The notes below the pieces were generated by a model, which made no database searches, was not told where the DNA came from, and saw only the letters and a program-made list of their open reading frames with translations. A stretch of DNA of 64,000 nucleotides from Vitrella brassicaformis (lineage: Eukaryota > Sar > Vitrellaceae): the NCBI GenBank assembly GCA_001179505.1, contig CDMY01000531.1:38101-102100 (forward strand). The letters run 5' to 3'. Of this stretch, positions 46,832 to 57,053 are shown in pieces. The translations under genes were made by a program, and so were the position numbers. The first letter of the stretch is position 1; each line of letters begins with the position of its first letter.

Positions 46832-49365
46832 CTAGGACACGATCAGCAGCTGAGACCCGCCCTTTCTCTCTCCCCTGTCTCTCACATAAGCCGTTTCCCA
46901 TGCAAACTGCACATCTTCATCCACTGGCAGTGACTGCGGCGACTTGTCTTCCCTCTTCCCGCCAATAAGCCACTTGTGCAAAATCGACGCAATCTTCGCC
47001 CGGGCCTGCCATGCCAACACACACTCAAAGTACCTGCCATGTGTGGGATTGGTGGGATCAATGCTCACATACATCAATAACGCTCTGTGGGTCCTCAGTG
47101 GTGGATCCCCTGAGGTCCAGATGATGGGCGGCACCGCTGATGAGGTATGTGGGGTTGTCGAGCGACTCAGACCGGGCCGTCTCCGGCGTCACCCCACCAC
47201 CTGATTGACAGATACACAGACCAAGCAGCCGAATCAGATGTCGCCAATGTGTGTGGCTGACCTGTCCATGGGTCCAGGTCTCCGTTGGTCCAGAGTATCC
47301 GGCTGCCGCCCTCAGACGAGCCCTTCTCAAACACACTGTATGCGCTGCAGTGCACACACAGGACACAGAGAGGGCATATGGTCAGGCCGGGAGGGCGCTC
47401 TGTCGTGTTTTGCCCATCCGTACGTTGGGATCGATGCGAGATCCGGCTTGACGCCGAACCGGCTCCAACAGTCGGCATAGATCTCTGCCAGACAGCTAAG
47501 GAGTGCATGCGCGGCGTACCCACGTCAGCGGCTATTGTCGTCTGTGTACCTTCATCAGTGAAGAGCACGTCATGCGGCAGCATCGGATTGTCTGGACGAA
47601 TGTGTGCCGGCAGCCACGCCTGCATTCACGCAGACACATAGACAAGAAAGGGACATGATATGATTGATGCGCAAGTCTGTGCCGACAGACCGACCTGTGC
47701 GCAGCTTTGGTAGTCCCACCCGTGGCCTGAGCCGCACCCCGTCCGATCCGCACACTGACGCACGCGCCACACATCCAAACACGGACCCATCCGCCCTGCA
47801 TGCACAGCACACACCACTCATCCCACCGCAATCACGTCGCTCCCTCTTCTCACGGACCCACCAGTGTAGTTGTACGCGATATCCACAATGTCTACAAGAG
47901 GCTTGAGCTTGTCGGCATCCCTCCTGCTGCCGGCCTCCCTCTTGGCCACTTTGTCGCACAGGTGGTTGACGGGCCAGGAGGGGAAGCTGCCCTCGAAGCT
48001 GCTGGCCTGGGGGAAGTCGAGCATGGCCATGTTGACCACCCCGATGATTAACATGAACTGCAGCTGCCGCAGAAAGGCCGACCAGGATGCATCTGTGGTG
48101 GCCTCGTCTGAGCAGAGCCTGCATGAGGGAGGAAAGGACTCTGTGGCCATGCACACATGTGGATTGTGTGATGTGTTCTCGCTGTCCGTCGGCTTGGTAC
48201 CTGAAGGGTTTGGTGAGCTTGTCGCGACCGCTGATCCTTCGCAGATGGTCGAACGCCTCCTTGATGCGATACGCGCACACACCATCTGGCGAGGCATCGA
48301 CGAAATCCTGACATACGCCACACCCATACACACAGTGTCGTTCATGTTGGCAACGGGCGTACGCCTCTGACACTCACCTTGATGACCTGGTCATAGAATG
48401 TGTAGTTCTTGTCTGGCGCGCGAAACATGCGGACAGGCCCGCTCGCAGAATATGCTGCAGCCGAGCCGAGCCACACACGATGAATGAGCCAGTGGTTGGT
48501 CTGTCTTTCCATGTGCGCGCCTGTGTACCAGCATAGAAGAGGTGAGGGTACGCGAATCGTATCCACGAGGCGAGCATCCCGCCATAGGAGCCGCCAAACG
48601 CCAGTACCCGGGCCGACGAAGGCAGCGAGCGACTCGCTGTGAAATTCTAAGACACACACACACGTGTGATGTGGCGGCCATGATTATGCGCATCCGTGTC
48701 ACCTGGATTAGGTAGGCGTAGTCTGCCAGCGCTTGCTGGACAGTCAGGCCGTACACGCGCTCTTGGTCGAATGATGCGTCGCCGAACGGCAGAGATTCAC
48801 CGTAGTAGCGATGCTCGACGTACAGCAACAGCCTGGACGAATGGATAGATCGACACACAGATCGAGGATGCAGATCTCTTGCTTCGCCTGCTCTGCTCGT
48901 GGACAGCGCCTTACGGGTGCATCTTGAGCACTTTTGAAGCTGCCATCTCGAAGACAAACCCGCTGCTGTTCCAGAAAGAGAAGACGCCTCCTTCGTTGCC
49001 CGTGTAGAAGAATATGGGACCACCAGGTTGGTAGAAGTCGTCACACACGACGTATCGCTGCATGAACGTGCGGTTGTCATCCTCGCGAAAGTGATCAAAC
49101 CGCTGCAGATGATGACAAACAGAAGCAAATCGGAAGGAATGAATCAGCGGCATTCTCGTGGTGTTGTGATGCATGTGCTTGCCTGCTCGAAGAAGGCGAC
49201 GGTGTAGTTGACGCTCCCAGGCGTCACTGGAGGGCCGCTTCGCGGCGTTCTGGAGCCCCTGTCATCGCTGAAGAGGCTGTATTGTATGCCGGCGTCTGAT
49301 GCCCTGGCCGCTTGTACCCCAAAGGCAAGGACGCACCAAAGCATGGATCGCCGCAGCTGATTCAT
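46832..49365 (-). CDS. Serine carboxypeptidase of family S28 (lysosomal Pro-X carboxypeptidase / DPP7 type)
   Basis: A secretory signal peptide (MLWCVLAFGVQAARA) follows the start at 49365. Exons then encode RFDHFREDDNRTFMQRY, GGPIFFYTGNEG, LLLYVEHRYYGESLPFG and LAFGGSYGGMLASWIRFAYP (nucleophile Ser). The lid region follows, then KEAFDHLRRI, PLVDIVDIAYNYTG, AWDYQSC-like GHGWDYQSC, and the Asp and His in ILWTNGDLDPWTG and ISGAAHHLDL. The order matches S28 peptidases, which cleave after proline in acidic compartments. The last exon ends in a helical HKWLIGG segment and a tail of about 40 residues. The first intron (49182-49103) starts with GC in a perfect CAG|GCAAG context. N-glycosylation sequons occur (NRT, NFT, NYT). 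It is head-to-head with the IQ gene, with 67 bp between the start codons. Confidence 0.92.
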
Positions 49366-49395
49366 CGTCTTGGATTTTGGCTCATCAGGAGCTAC

Positions 49396-49404
49396 TAAGC
49401 TCGC
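49396..49404 (+). promoter_or_regulatory. Candidate core promoter motif (TAAGCTCGC) in a 67-bp divergent promoter
   Basis: Lies midway between the S28 start (49365, -) and the IQ gene start (49433, +). Transcripts of both genes would have to start within about 35 bp of their ATGs or overlap. Confidence 0.5.
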
Positions 49405-49432
49405 AGCGGATCGCCCCCCTTCTTCGAACACG

Positions 49433-51669
49433 ATGAGTCGTCTATCGCCCATCGAAGCCTTCAGGGCTCAGATCCTGCTGGATGACGTGAGCATCTGATG
49501 AATTAATGGCTTGCTTCCACGTGCCGTCTCCCCTCCTGTCTGACTGACTGTCTGTCTGTCTATCTGCAGTCGTTGGTGAAGCTGGAGTTCGTTGACTCCC
49601 TGGGCGCGAGCAGCCCACAGGCAGTGCAGACCGGGGCGGGCCAGCGGGACGAGCTGAGTGAATTCATGGGCGATGAAATCACCCGCATCATCAACGAGCA
49701 GCGAGAGCTGGAGCGGCAATACGAAGAGCTCATTCTGGAGAGGGGGCAGCTGAAGGGGCTGATGAACAAGGCCCAGTTCAAGGAGACGCAGGCCAAGATA
49801 CAGGAGGTGGCGCACCGGCTGCGTGAGAGCAACAAGAGTCTGTGCCGCAACCTGAAGGAGAGCCCCAACATGCAGGGCAACCTTGCCAAGCTCTCACAGG
49901 AGCGGGCGCGTGTCTACGAGTGGTACGAGGACTGCAGGAAAGAACTCGATGAGTTCTTCTTCAATAGACTGGCACTCAAGGTGCGTGAGAACAGCTTCGT
50001 TCTGTGTGTCCGGCAACGAGGGGGTCTGCCTCTGCATATTTAGGTCGAGACAGGGAGGAAGAACCAGGAGATGCTCCAAGAGAAACGGCGACAGGCAAGG
50101 TGAGATAATAACAGCACTCGAGCTCGCTGGACAACTTACCACGGCTTGTGCTGGCTGCAGGGAGACAGCGCAAGCCGTGCGTATCCTTGAGGTGAGCGAG
50201 ACGGCATAATGGCCGCCTGGCTATGACCTTTCTCCTCCATTCTCTTCTCCACTCAGAAAGAGCTGCAGCGAGAGTATCAAGAGCACGAGAAAGAGGTGAG
50301 ACTTGCATCCTGCATCTCAGCCAATCCACCGCATGGCGTGTCTATCTATGATGTGCAATGCAGACCAAGACGGCCAACCAGGAGATCGCTACGCTCAAAG
50401 AAGAGCTGCAGAGGCTAAAGGTGCTCAGGCGAGGCTATGGATGGGCGAGTGTGTGTGCAGTGTGCACGTCTTTCTTCAGAACCAGTCGGCCATCACGCTG
50501 ACATTTGAAGAGAAGAAACTCCGCGCTAAGTAAGCCACTAGCGCTCGGACGTGCAGAGCAGTGCTGCTGTCGACGATGTGCATTTTTTCTGTCTGTTCTG
50601 GTTAGGGAGGCCGCAGTCCTGCGCATATTCGCCCGGGTGACATACCACACGACACAGAGGCACCAGTTGTGCATTGATGTCTGTGGGTATGTGTGTGTGT
50701 GTATGTGTGGCACCAACTCTTAGGGCGAGAAGGACTTGGTCGACCTCTTCGGCGAACACAAGGAAGCCAGGGTGGGCTTGACGGCGGATTGGGGATGCGA
50801 CAGCACACCCATCTGTCTCCTTTGGCATCAGGAGTTGGAGCTGATAGGCCACGAAAAGGCCGTCGACTTCGTCCAGTGGTACACACAGAACGTCATCGGT
50901 ACGTCAGCCCGTCAGACAGTCGGGAGGGATGGCAAGGGATCAATGAATGAGACGTCCATGGCCATGCTTCCATGGCAGAGGACAAGATGCAGTGGGATGA
51001 GGACTACAAGCGGGACGTCAAGCAGAAGGACGACGAACTCAACGAACTCAACGCAAACAGAGGCATGTCTTAGTCACACACACACAGCCAACCCTGCCAA
51101 TTGCACCTATGCATTGCTGCATGTGTCCATTCACACATCTTTCGCCCGCAGGGAAGCTTCTGTCGCTCCTGCAGAAGCTGCGCGACAGGTCAGGAGAATG
51201 GATGGATGTGTCTCGCCCTTGTACGTTGATCGGTTCATTCATCAGGTTTGAGAAGGAACATGCCGAGCAGGAAGAACGCGACAAAGAAGCGAGAAACCAG
51301 GTCACGTCACGCGAACCACACGCCCAACAGACACAACCACCCTGAGTCAATGAGCGTCGTGCCTCCCTCCCTGGCTTGTGTCTGTCAGGCTGTGGTGGAG
51401 AAGCTTCGGCGGTCTCAGCGTGAGCGTGAGGCGGCGGCCATCGGCCTCATTCAAGCCATCGGCCGCCAGTACCTCGACAGACTCAGAGTCAGGATGGCCG
51501 GCAAAAAGAAAAAGGGTGAGTGAATGAATGCATCGATGACACGTGCAGGAGGGAGGCAGGTCTCCAAACGTCCATGTGCGTGTGTGTGTGTGGTCTGTCA
51601 CTTGTCCTCGTCATCTTTGTGTGTGTGTCAGGCAAGAAAGGGAAGGGGAAGAAGAAGAAGAAGAAGTGA
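49433..51669 (+). CDS. IQ-motif coiled-coil protein, candidate dynein regulatory complex subunit (DRC9/DRC10-like)
   Basis: About a dozen short exons in phase encode an almost continuous coiled coil. MSRLSPIEAFRAQILLDD is followed by TRIINEQRELERQYEELILE, NMQGNLAKLSQERARVYEWY, REYQEHEKE and ANQEIATLKEELQRLK. Then come FGEHKEAR, KAVDFVQWYTQN, KRDVKQKDDELNELNANRG and an IQ-type motif, AIGLIQAIGRQYLDRLR, near the C-terminus before a polylysine end (stop at 51669). Calmodulin-binding IQ at the end of an axonemal-type coiled coil is the pattern of DRC9 (IQCG) and DRC10 (IQCD). This is pattern recognition and DRC identity is not certain. One intron (about 51062-51151) uses a GC donor. Confidence 0.65.
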
Positions 51670-52295
51670 CCAAGCTGGCCGGACCTCGCTGCTCGTGTCT
51701 GGAAAGGGTTTCTTGCTCCAGTTTTCTTCGTGGGTGTGCCGGACTTGTGAGTCTACTAATCGAACGCTTGCTTGAATCGAATCAGCACACTGATATTCCC
51801 CGGCCACCATATTTCTCCTTGCTGTGAGGGCAATCCACTGACTGAAGAGCTCGGGCAGGTAGCATTCAGTCCACAGCGGGCGGGCGGGCGGGCGGGCGGG
51901 CAGTCATACACACACGCAACAAGGTCCACGCAGCCCACCCACGCGTCGCGTCCCCCCACCCAGAACTGACTGCCTCTCACCAGCTTGCTCGATACGGAAG
52001 CACGCAGAGAGAGAGAACCGAGCCAGACGCCCGAAGATACACACGCGCAGACTGCTGATAGATAGATAGGTTGACGGGGGAAGGGGAAAGGCACACACAC
52101 ACACGCTTACGCACTAAACGCCCTCCCTGGATGTATACGACATGCAGTCCCCAATTGCAGCCAAACCCACCCAACCGCACAGCCACACTCTCAGCAGCCT
52201 CTCGCAAAATCGGAAAGGCGACTGACTGCAACCACGCCACCAACCAGTCAACTCATCAATCGGCTCTCGCCCTCTCACTCTGTCCGCAGCACCAG
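51670..52295. other. Spacer between convergent genes
   Basis: About 630 bp between the IQ and OTU gene stops, with a GGGC(n) run at 51878-51900 and (GATA)n at 52055-52070. No coding exon seen. Confidence 0.5.
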
Positions 52296-54366
52296 CTATG
52301 CAGAAATGATCTTGCCGCCAAACGACTTGGCAATGCGCTCGGACAACGAGCCAGTGCCCACGGCCGTCGGCTGTCTGCTACCGCTGTCGTTCTGCCGCGA
52401 GCCGCCCGGCTGATCGATGAGCTCCTGCTGCGGCCGCTTCTTGTCCGCACCCCCAGTGTGTCCCCCACTGCCCCCGCCCCCCTTTGCCCGCCGCCTCTCC
52501 TCCTTCTGGCGGCGCTTCTCGGCCTTCTTCTCGGCCTTCTTCTGCTTGGCCCGCATCTTGCCCTCTTTCGGACCCTTGCGCCCACCTGCACCACCCGATG
52601 CTTGACCACAGGCCACGGGAGAGGAACCACCACCGACATCGTGCTCATGCTCCCCCTCGCTGACGTCGGCCTCGCCGCCGTCGTCATGCTCCTCCTCGTG
52701 CGCACCATCGGCGTCGTCATGGTCGCCATGCTCACACGCCGGTGTGGACGTGGACGCCTCGGTGCTGTCGAGACAGTCATTTGCGTCCTTCTTACCCACC
52801 CCCACCCCTGTCGTCCCTCCACCAACGCCATCGTGCAGCTCGCTCCCCGACTCGCTGCTAGCCTTCTTGTTGCAGCCCTCGAGCGAGCTGGCAGCGGTCG
52901 TGCTGGCCCCCTCGCTGCCCGCCCCATCATTGGTGTCGCCGCTGCCCGTGCGCGTGTCGTCTGACTGGGAGGGGAGGGAGGGGGGAGGAGGGGACGCGTC
53001 GGATGAGTCGTCGCAGAAGATGACCGTCTCGCATTGGGGGGCCTCTGGTTCCCCCTCCCCCTCAGCTGGACTGCCGGACTCACAGGCAGCAGAGGGCGAT
53101 GCCGATGCCGATGCGATCGTGGTGTCCTCTTGTGTTGCGGGGGCGGAGGCGGGAGCGGGAGCGGCGGCAGGGGCGGGGGTATCAGATGATGGGGATGGAG
53201 ACGGGGATGGGGATGGGGCGGCGGATGGCTGAGCCGACTCGGCATCAGCGTCAGCATCGACTGCACCGTCAGCATCACCGCTCCCAGCAGCGTGGTGCTC
53301 GGCGGTGAGTTTGGCGATGACGATCTCCGTGGCCCTCTCTAGGTCGCCCCCCGCCTCACTCAAGCTCGTCTCGAGGAGCGCATCGTCGTCACAGGCCGTC
53401 CGCTTGGACAGCTCCTCCTTGACAATGGCGTTTCTGTCCTCCCCGCCCTTGTGTGTCTTGGTGGTGGGGTCCTTCTTGTGGTGCTCGTGGGTCTCTTTGT
53501 AGTCGAGCAACTCGGCCATCGTCAGCTTCTTGGGCGGACCGTCGCCCTTCTCGCCCGCCAGACGCACGGAATCATAATGGATACCTACACGGACAGCCGA
53601 AATGGAAAGAAATGAGAAACCGCATCAGCCACCTGATGCACTGTCACCCTGCCGTGGCATGCATCATACCTGCGTCGTAGCAGAGCTGAACACAGGGGTA
53701 CTCCTTTGAGAAGAATTCCATCTGGAATGTCCCCAGGCCCTTTTGGTGGAGCAGGCAGTTGACTTGGTACAGGTGGCAGAGCGCATGCAGCGCCTGCTGG
53801 CCGCCCCACTCGGTGTCCACGCGCATGCGACTCACATACGCGTCCAGCTCCTCATCATCCTGAGGGATGGGGGATGGCAGCGCACACACAGAAATCGGCA
53901 CACACGATGCGTCAAGTGCCTGATGTGGCAGAGTGGCAGTGCGTGTTGTGTTCTTCGGCCGAGAACGCACCTCCATGAAGGGCTCGAATTCGCTAGCATG
54001 TGCCTCGACGTAGTCCATAGCCTTCTGACGAAACTCAACGTGCTCATCCTGGTCACCTGAACACACACAGACACACACAGACGCAGACAGACACACACAT
54101 ACACGAGCTGATCCTGTTTGTGTCAAGACACAGCTGCCGTGAGGCCTACCTGTGATTTGGTCGGCGAATGCCCGGAACAGGCAGTTGCCGTCGGGCTTCA
54201 CTGACCGTATCCAGAGGCCACAGTCCGCCAGACGGCTCCTCAAATCACCAAAATCAGGTCCACTCGAATGCCGCTGGCGCCTATTCTTTTTGCTCGCGCC
54301 GCCAGACGACCCGCCGCCCTTCCCTCCCCCGCCCTTGTTCTTCTGAACGTGCTTGTTCTTGCCCAT
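52296..54366 (-). CDS. OTU-domain deubiquitinase (OTUD3-like) with UBA-like motif
   Basis: Four exons (54366-54150, 54056-53971, 53859-53670, 53584-52296) sum to 593 aa in phase. After a Lys/Gly-rich start (MGKNKHVQKNK, GGGSSGGASKKNRRQ), the OTU core reads VKPDGNCLFRAFADQITG (catalytic Asp and Cys), QKAMDYVEAHASEFEPFMED, WGGQQALHALCHLYQVNCLL and IHYDSVRLAGE (catalytic His). Many OTUD3 proteins have Glu where this one has Ile in I-H-Y-D-S-V. A UBA-like helix pair (DALLETSLSEAGGDLERATE) follows, then a long acidic Ser/Pro/Glu region, a basic RAKQKKAEKKAEKRRQKEER helix and a conserved-looking end (GSLSERIAKSFGGKIISA). It removes ubiquitin from substrates; cytosolic or nuclear by family. The ATG at 54366 is the first in frame. 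Confidence 0.93.
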
Positions 54367-54631
54367 TGCCACACAGGGACGCTCTACGGCAGTTGACGCA
54401 TGACGACAGAGCTTGCGAGGGACGAAGGGAGATCAGGTTGGTCGAAGAGGCAACAGACAGCTATCATGCTGAAGAAACACGCTCGCCAGAGAGTCGGACG
54501 AAGAGCAGAGAGGGTTTCGCAAGCTTGACGCGTGAAACTGAACTCAGCCCCCAGGACCTCACGCGTTTCGTACATCAAGACCTCTGCAGGCAACAAAGGC
54601 GAGTCAGCGTTGTTGTCTGTCGTCAGACGGC

Positions 54632-55734
54632 ATGTACGGCCGGCCAGGCGGCAGCCCCGGTCCGCCGAATCGGATGAGTGAGCCTCGTCACATGTGGCGT
54701 CCCGGTGGTGGGTGCCGATGGCCAGCCCAGAGACGCCAATCTCCGCAGAGGTCGGCAGCGAGGCCGTGCCCTCGACGAAGAGGCGTCAGCACTCGGTAGG
54801 TTGAGAACATCCGTTGCCCCAATGTTTCAATCTGGAACGTGCATGCCATTGTGTTTCGTTGCATGCATCAGGATATCGTGTGGCAAAGATCGTGGTCGAG
54901 TTCAGGGGGCCGCCATCGAATGATATGGACATCGATGGTACACCAATTGGAACCCGTTCCCGAACGAACGAACAAATCTTTTTCTCTCCACTGCTCTCAC
55001 TGCACTGCAGATATCGTGAGCGAGGAGCCCCGTGAGGCGACGGGCGTGAGTCGCGTGACGAGCGCTGCTAGCAAGAAGAATTCGAAGAGCTCGAAAGGTG
55101 TGGGAGGAGAATGATGGTCGACAGGGTCGGGACCTTGACAGTAATATATACATTGGAGCACAGCCATTGTCGCCCCACCGGATGCAGCCATTGTCGCCCA
55201 ACACACTACACGGGATACTACCATGCACCACGTGAGAGAGATTATACACACACACTCATACACACCAAAGCACATGACGGGATCCATCACGTCGCGTGTG
55301 TCTCTGTCCGTCTCTCTGTGCAGCAGAGGCTTGGGAATCGCGAGGTCAGAGCTGAGCTGACCGCCCAGAGTGTGGGAGTCCACCGCCGCCAGAGTATATA
55401 CGGACCACCGGGAGACCGCAGACCTGAACACTTGACCATTCCACACACTGCAGGCGAACCATTTGCAGCGGTGAGCAGAAGTCTCCCTCATCGACCTATG
55501 GCAGTGTATGTGTGTGTGTGTTTGTGTTTGTGTCCCTGTCTGCAGTTGAGTCAGCATGGTTGTGGTTATGGCTATGGCAGCACCAGCCTCGCCACACGGG
55601 TAAATAAGTTGCCTACACAAGACGACCGATGTTAGCTGACACGACCAACAGCTGTCTTCCGCAATTGGCCTTCCGTGTCTCATTTACAGGAGCCGTTGAA
55701 GCTCCCCGACCCTCTCTTTGGACCTCCCGCATAG
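54632..55734 (+). CDS. Orphan protein, 5' end unresolved
   Basis: Phase-consistent exons encode GRQRGRALDEEASAL (to 54795), GYRVAKIVVEFRGPPSNDMD, IVSEEPREATGVSRVTSAAS with KKNSKSSK, AEAWESR, GEPFAA, LSQHGCGYGYGSTSLATR and EPLKLPDPLFGPPA, stopping at 55732-55734. The frame of the first segment is closed just upstream by a TGA. The true start must therefore come from an earlier exon; an ATG at 54632 (MYGRPGGSPG) is one candidate. The protein is small, basic and low in hydrophobic residues, with no domain I recognise. Confidence 0.4.
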
Positions 55735-55975
55735 ACAGACTTACCTTACGACAATTGCCTTACAATGCAGCATCGCCTGGTGAGGGGGCAGGAAGAGGCT
55801 CTCACTGGAGAAAGGATGGACCGACGGAAGGGTGCCTCCATGATGTAAATGTGCTTGTGCCTGCCCCTGTTTCAGCATCCATGCTGGCGACGGCCACGTG
55901 TGGCTCACTCTTTGGGCCAGACAGGCTTGGCGAAAGTCGCTGCCTATATTTTTCATCTCGTGGTCCTATTCCTTC

Positions 55976-56625
55976 ATGTCTCGGCTTAACGGCTTATCGC
56001 GTAAGAGAAGTGTCGCCGACGCCCGGTTAGCACACGACATTCTGTCTTCGTATGTGCAGGAATACAATGGCCCAGGAAAAGTCAGACCCCCTCGCTATGC
56101 CAAGAAGAAGGCGCCGGGCCACAAGAAGGCCAACAAACCCGAGGCGAAGGCCAACAACAGGAGCAAGAAGGTCAGCAACAGCTCAACCCCTTCAACCTGC
56201 CCGATCAAGGGTCCCTCTGGCCGAAAGAGAGGGGGGAGAAGAACAACGAGAGCAGCTCGGAGTCCAACGATGAGAACGAAGACTGGGGTAGGCAGACGAG
56301 GAAGGAATGCCAATTGGCCTGTTCCTGATAGGTTTACCCGTGTGTCTCTCTGTGTGTTCTGTGTGTGTCAGAGCGGTGTCAGAGCGGTGGGCTGCCACGG
56401 ATACGTTCAATGCCGAGCCACCCAAACGTGCAGGCAAGCAGCATCAAGCCGGACCAGAAGAGCGAAGAGACGTACGACGAGATCGAAGAGGGCCAGGCGG
56501 AGGACGAGAGGCCCAGCAAGATCGCACGCGTGATGATGGAGACCGACCTGTCGAGGCTGGGGGAGGGAGAGGGAGGTGCGACAATGGCCGACACCATATC
56601 CTGGATGGAAAGGATGGAGGAATAG
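55976..56625 (+). CDS. Gln/Glu-rich small nuclear-type protein
   Basis: Three exons (55976-56000, 56060-56287, 56372-56625) join in phase. A nine-codon start (MSRLNGLSR) precedes IQWPRKSQTPSLCQEE. A Gln/Gly/Glu-rich stretch leads to LNPFNLPDQGSLWPKERGEK and NNESSSESNDENEDW. The last exon carries KSEETYDEIEEGQAEDERPS, KIARVMMETDLSRL and ends SWMERMEE. Acidic patches and a KIARVM/L-S-R-L helix suggest a protein-binding adaptor. A second frame of exon 2 is Arg-rich and also open, but it does not fit the splice phases. The 5' end is duplicated at 46.44 kb. Confidence 0.5.
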
Positions 56626-57053
56626 TGGCGGTGTGACATTGCCATTTCCTTGTCCCTGCCATCAACCTGGCCGCTGGCAGAGATGGGTGGGTGGATGGAT
56701 GTGGGCTCATGAATGCGTATTCGATCATGCATGACTAGCTGCTCCTGAAGGATGAATGACACTATCTCTCTGCTTGGCCGATGTGATTGGTGTTTTTTGA
56801 AATGGACTTCTCTTCTAAATGGCAATTCTCAGCAAAAGAGATGCCCGAAGCCACTGATACATTGATATCGGCACCTCGACCGACAAGAGGGGTATCAGAA
56901 ATCTCCACATGACACAACAACGGACGGGAACACACACACACAGACCGACGCACTGACACACACGCCATGACGCATGCTCTTTAGCCCACGGCAATGCGCA
57001 CTTTACACAGTCGACCGGCCGATTAGCCGAGAGAGCGTCCCCCCTCACTCCTC
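56626..57053. other. Spacer between convergent genes
   Basis: 428 bp, AT-richer than its surroundings, with no coding signal. Confidence 0.5.

Noticed and set aside
52071-52964. Plus-strand open frame opposite the OTU gene
   Set aside because: Complement of the low-complexity acidic tail of the deubiquitinase, which has consistent exon phases.
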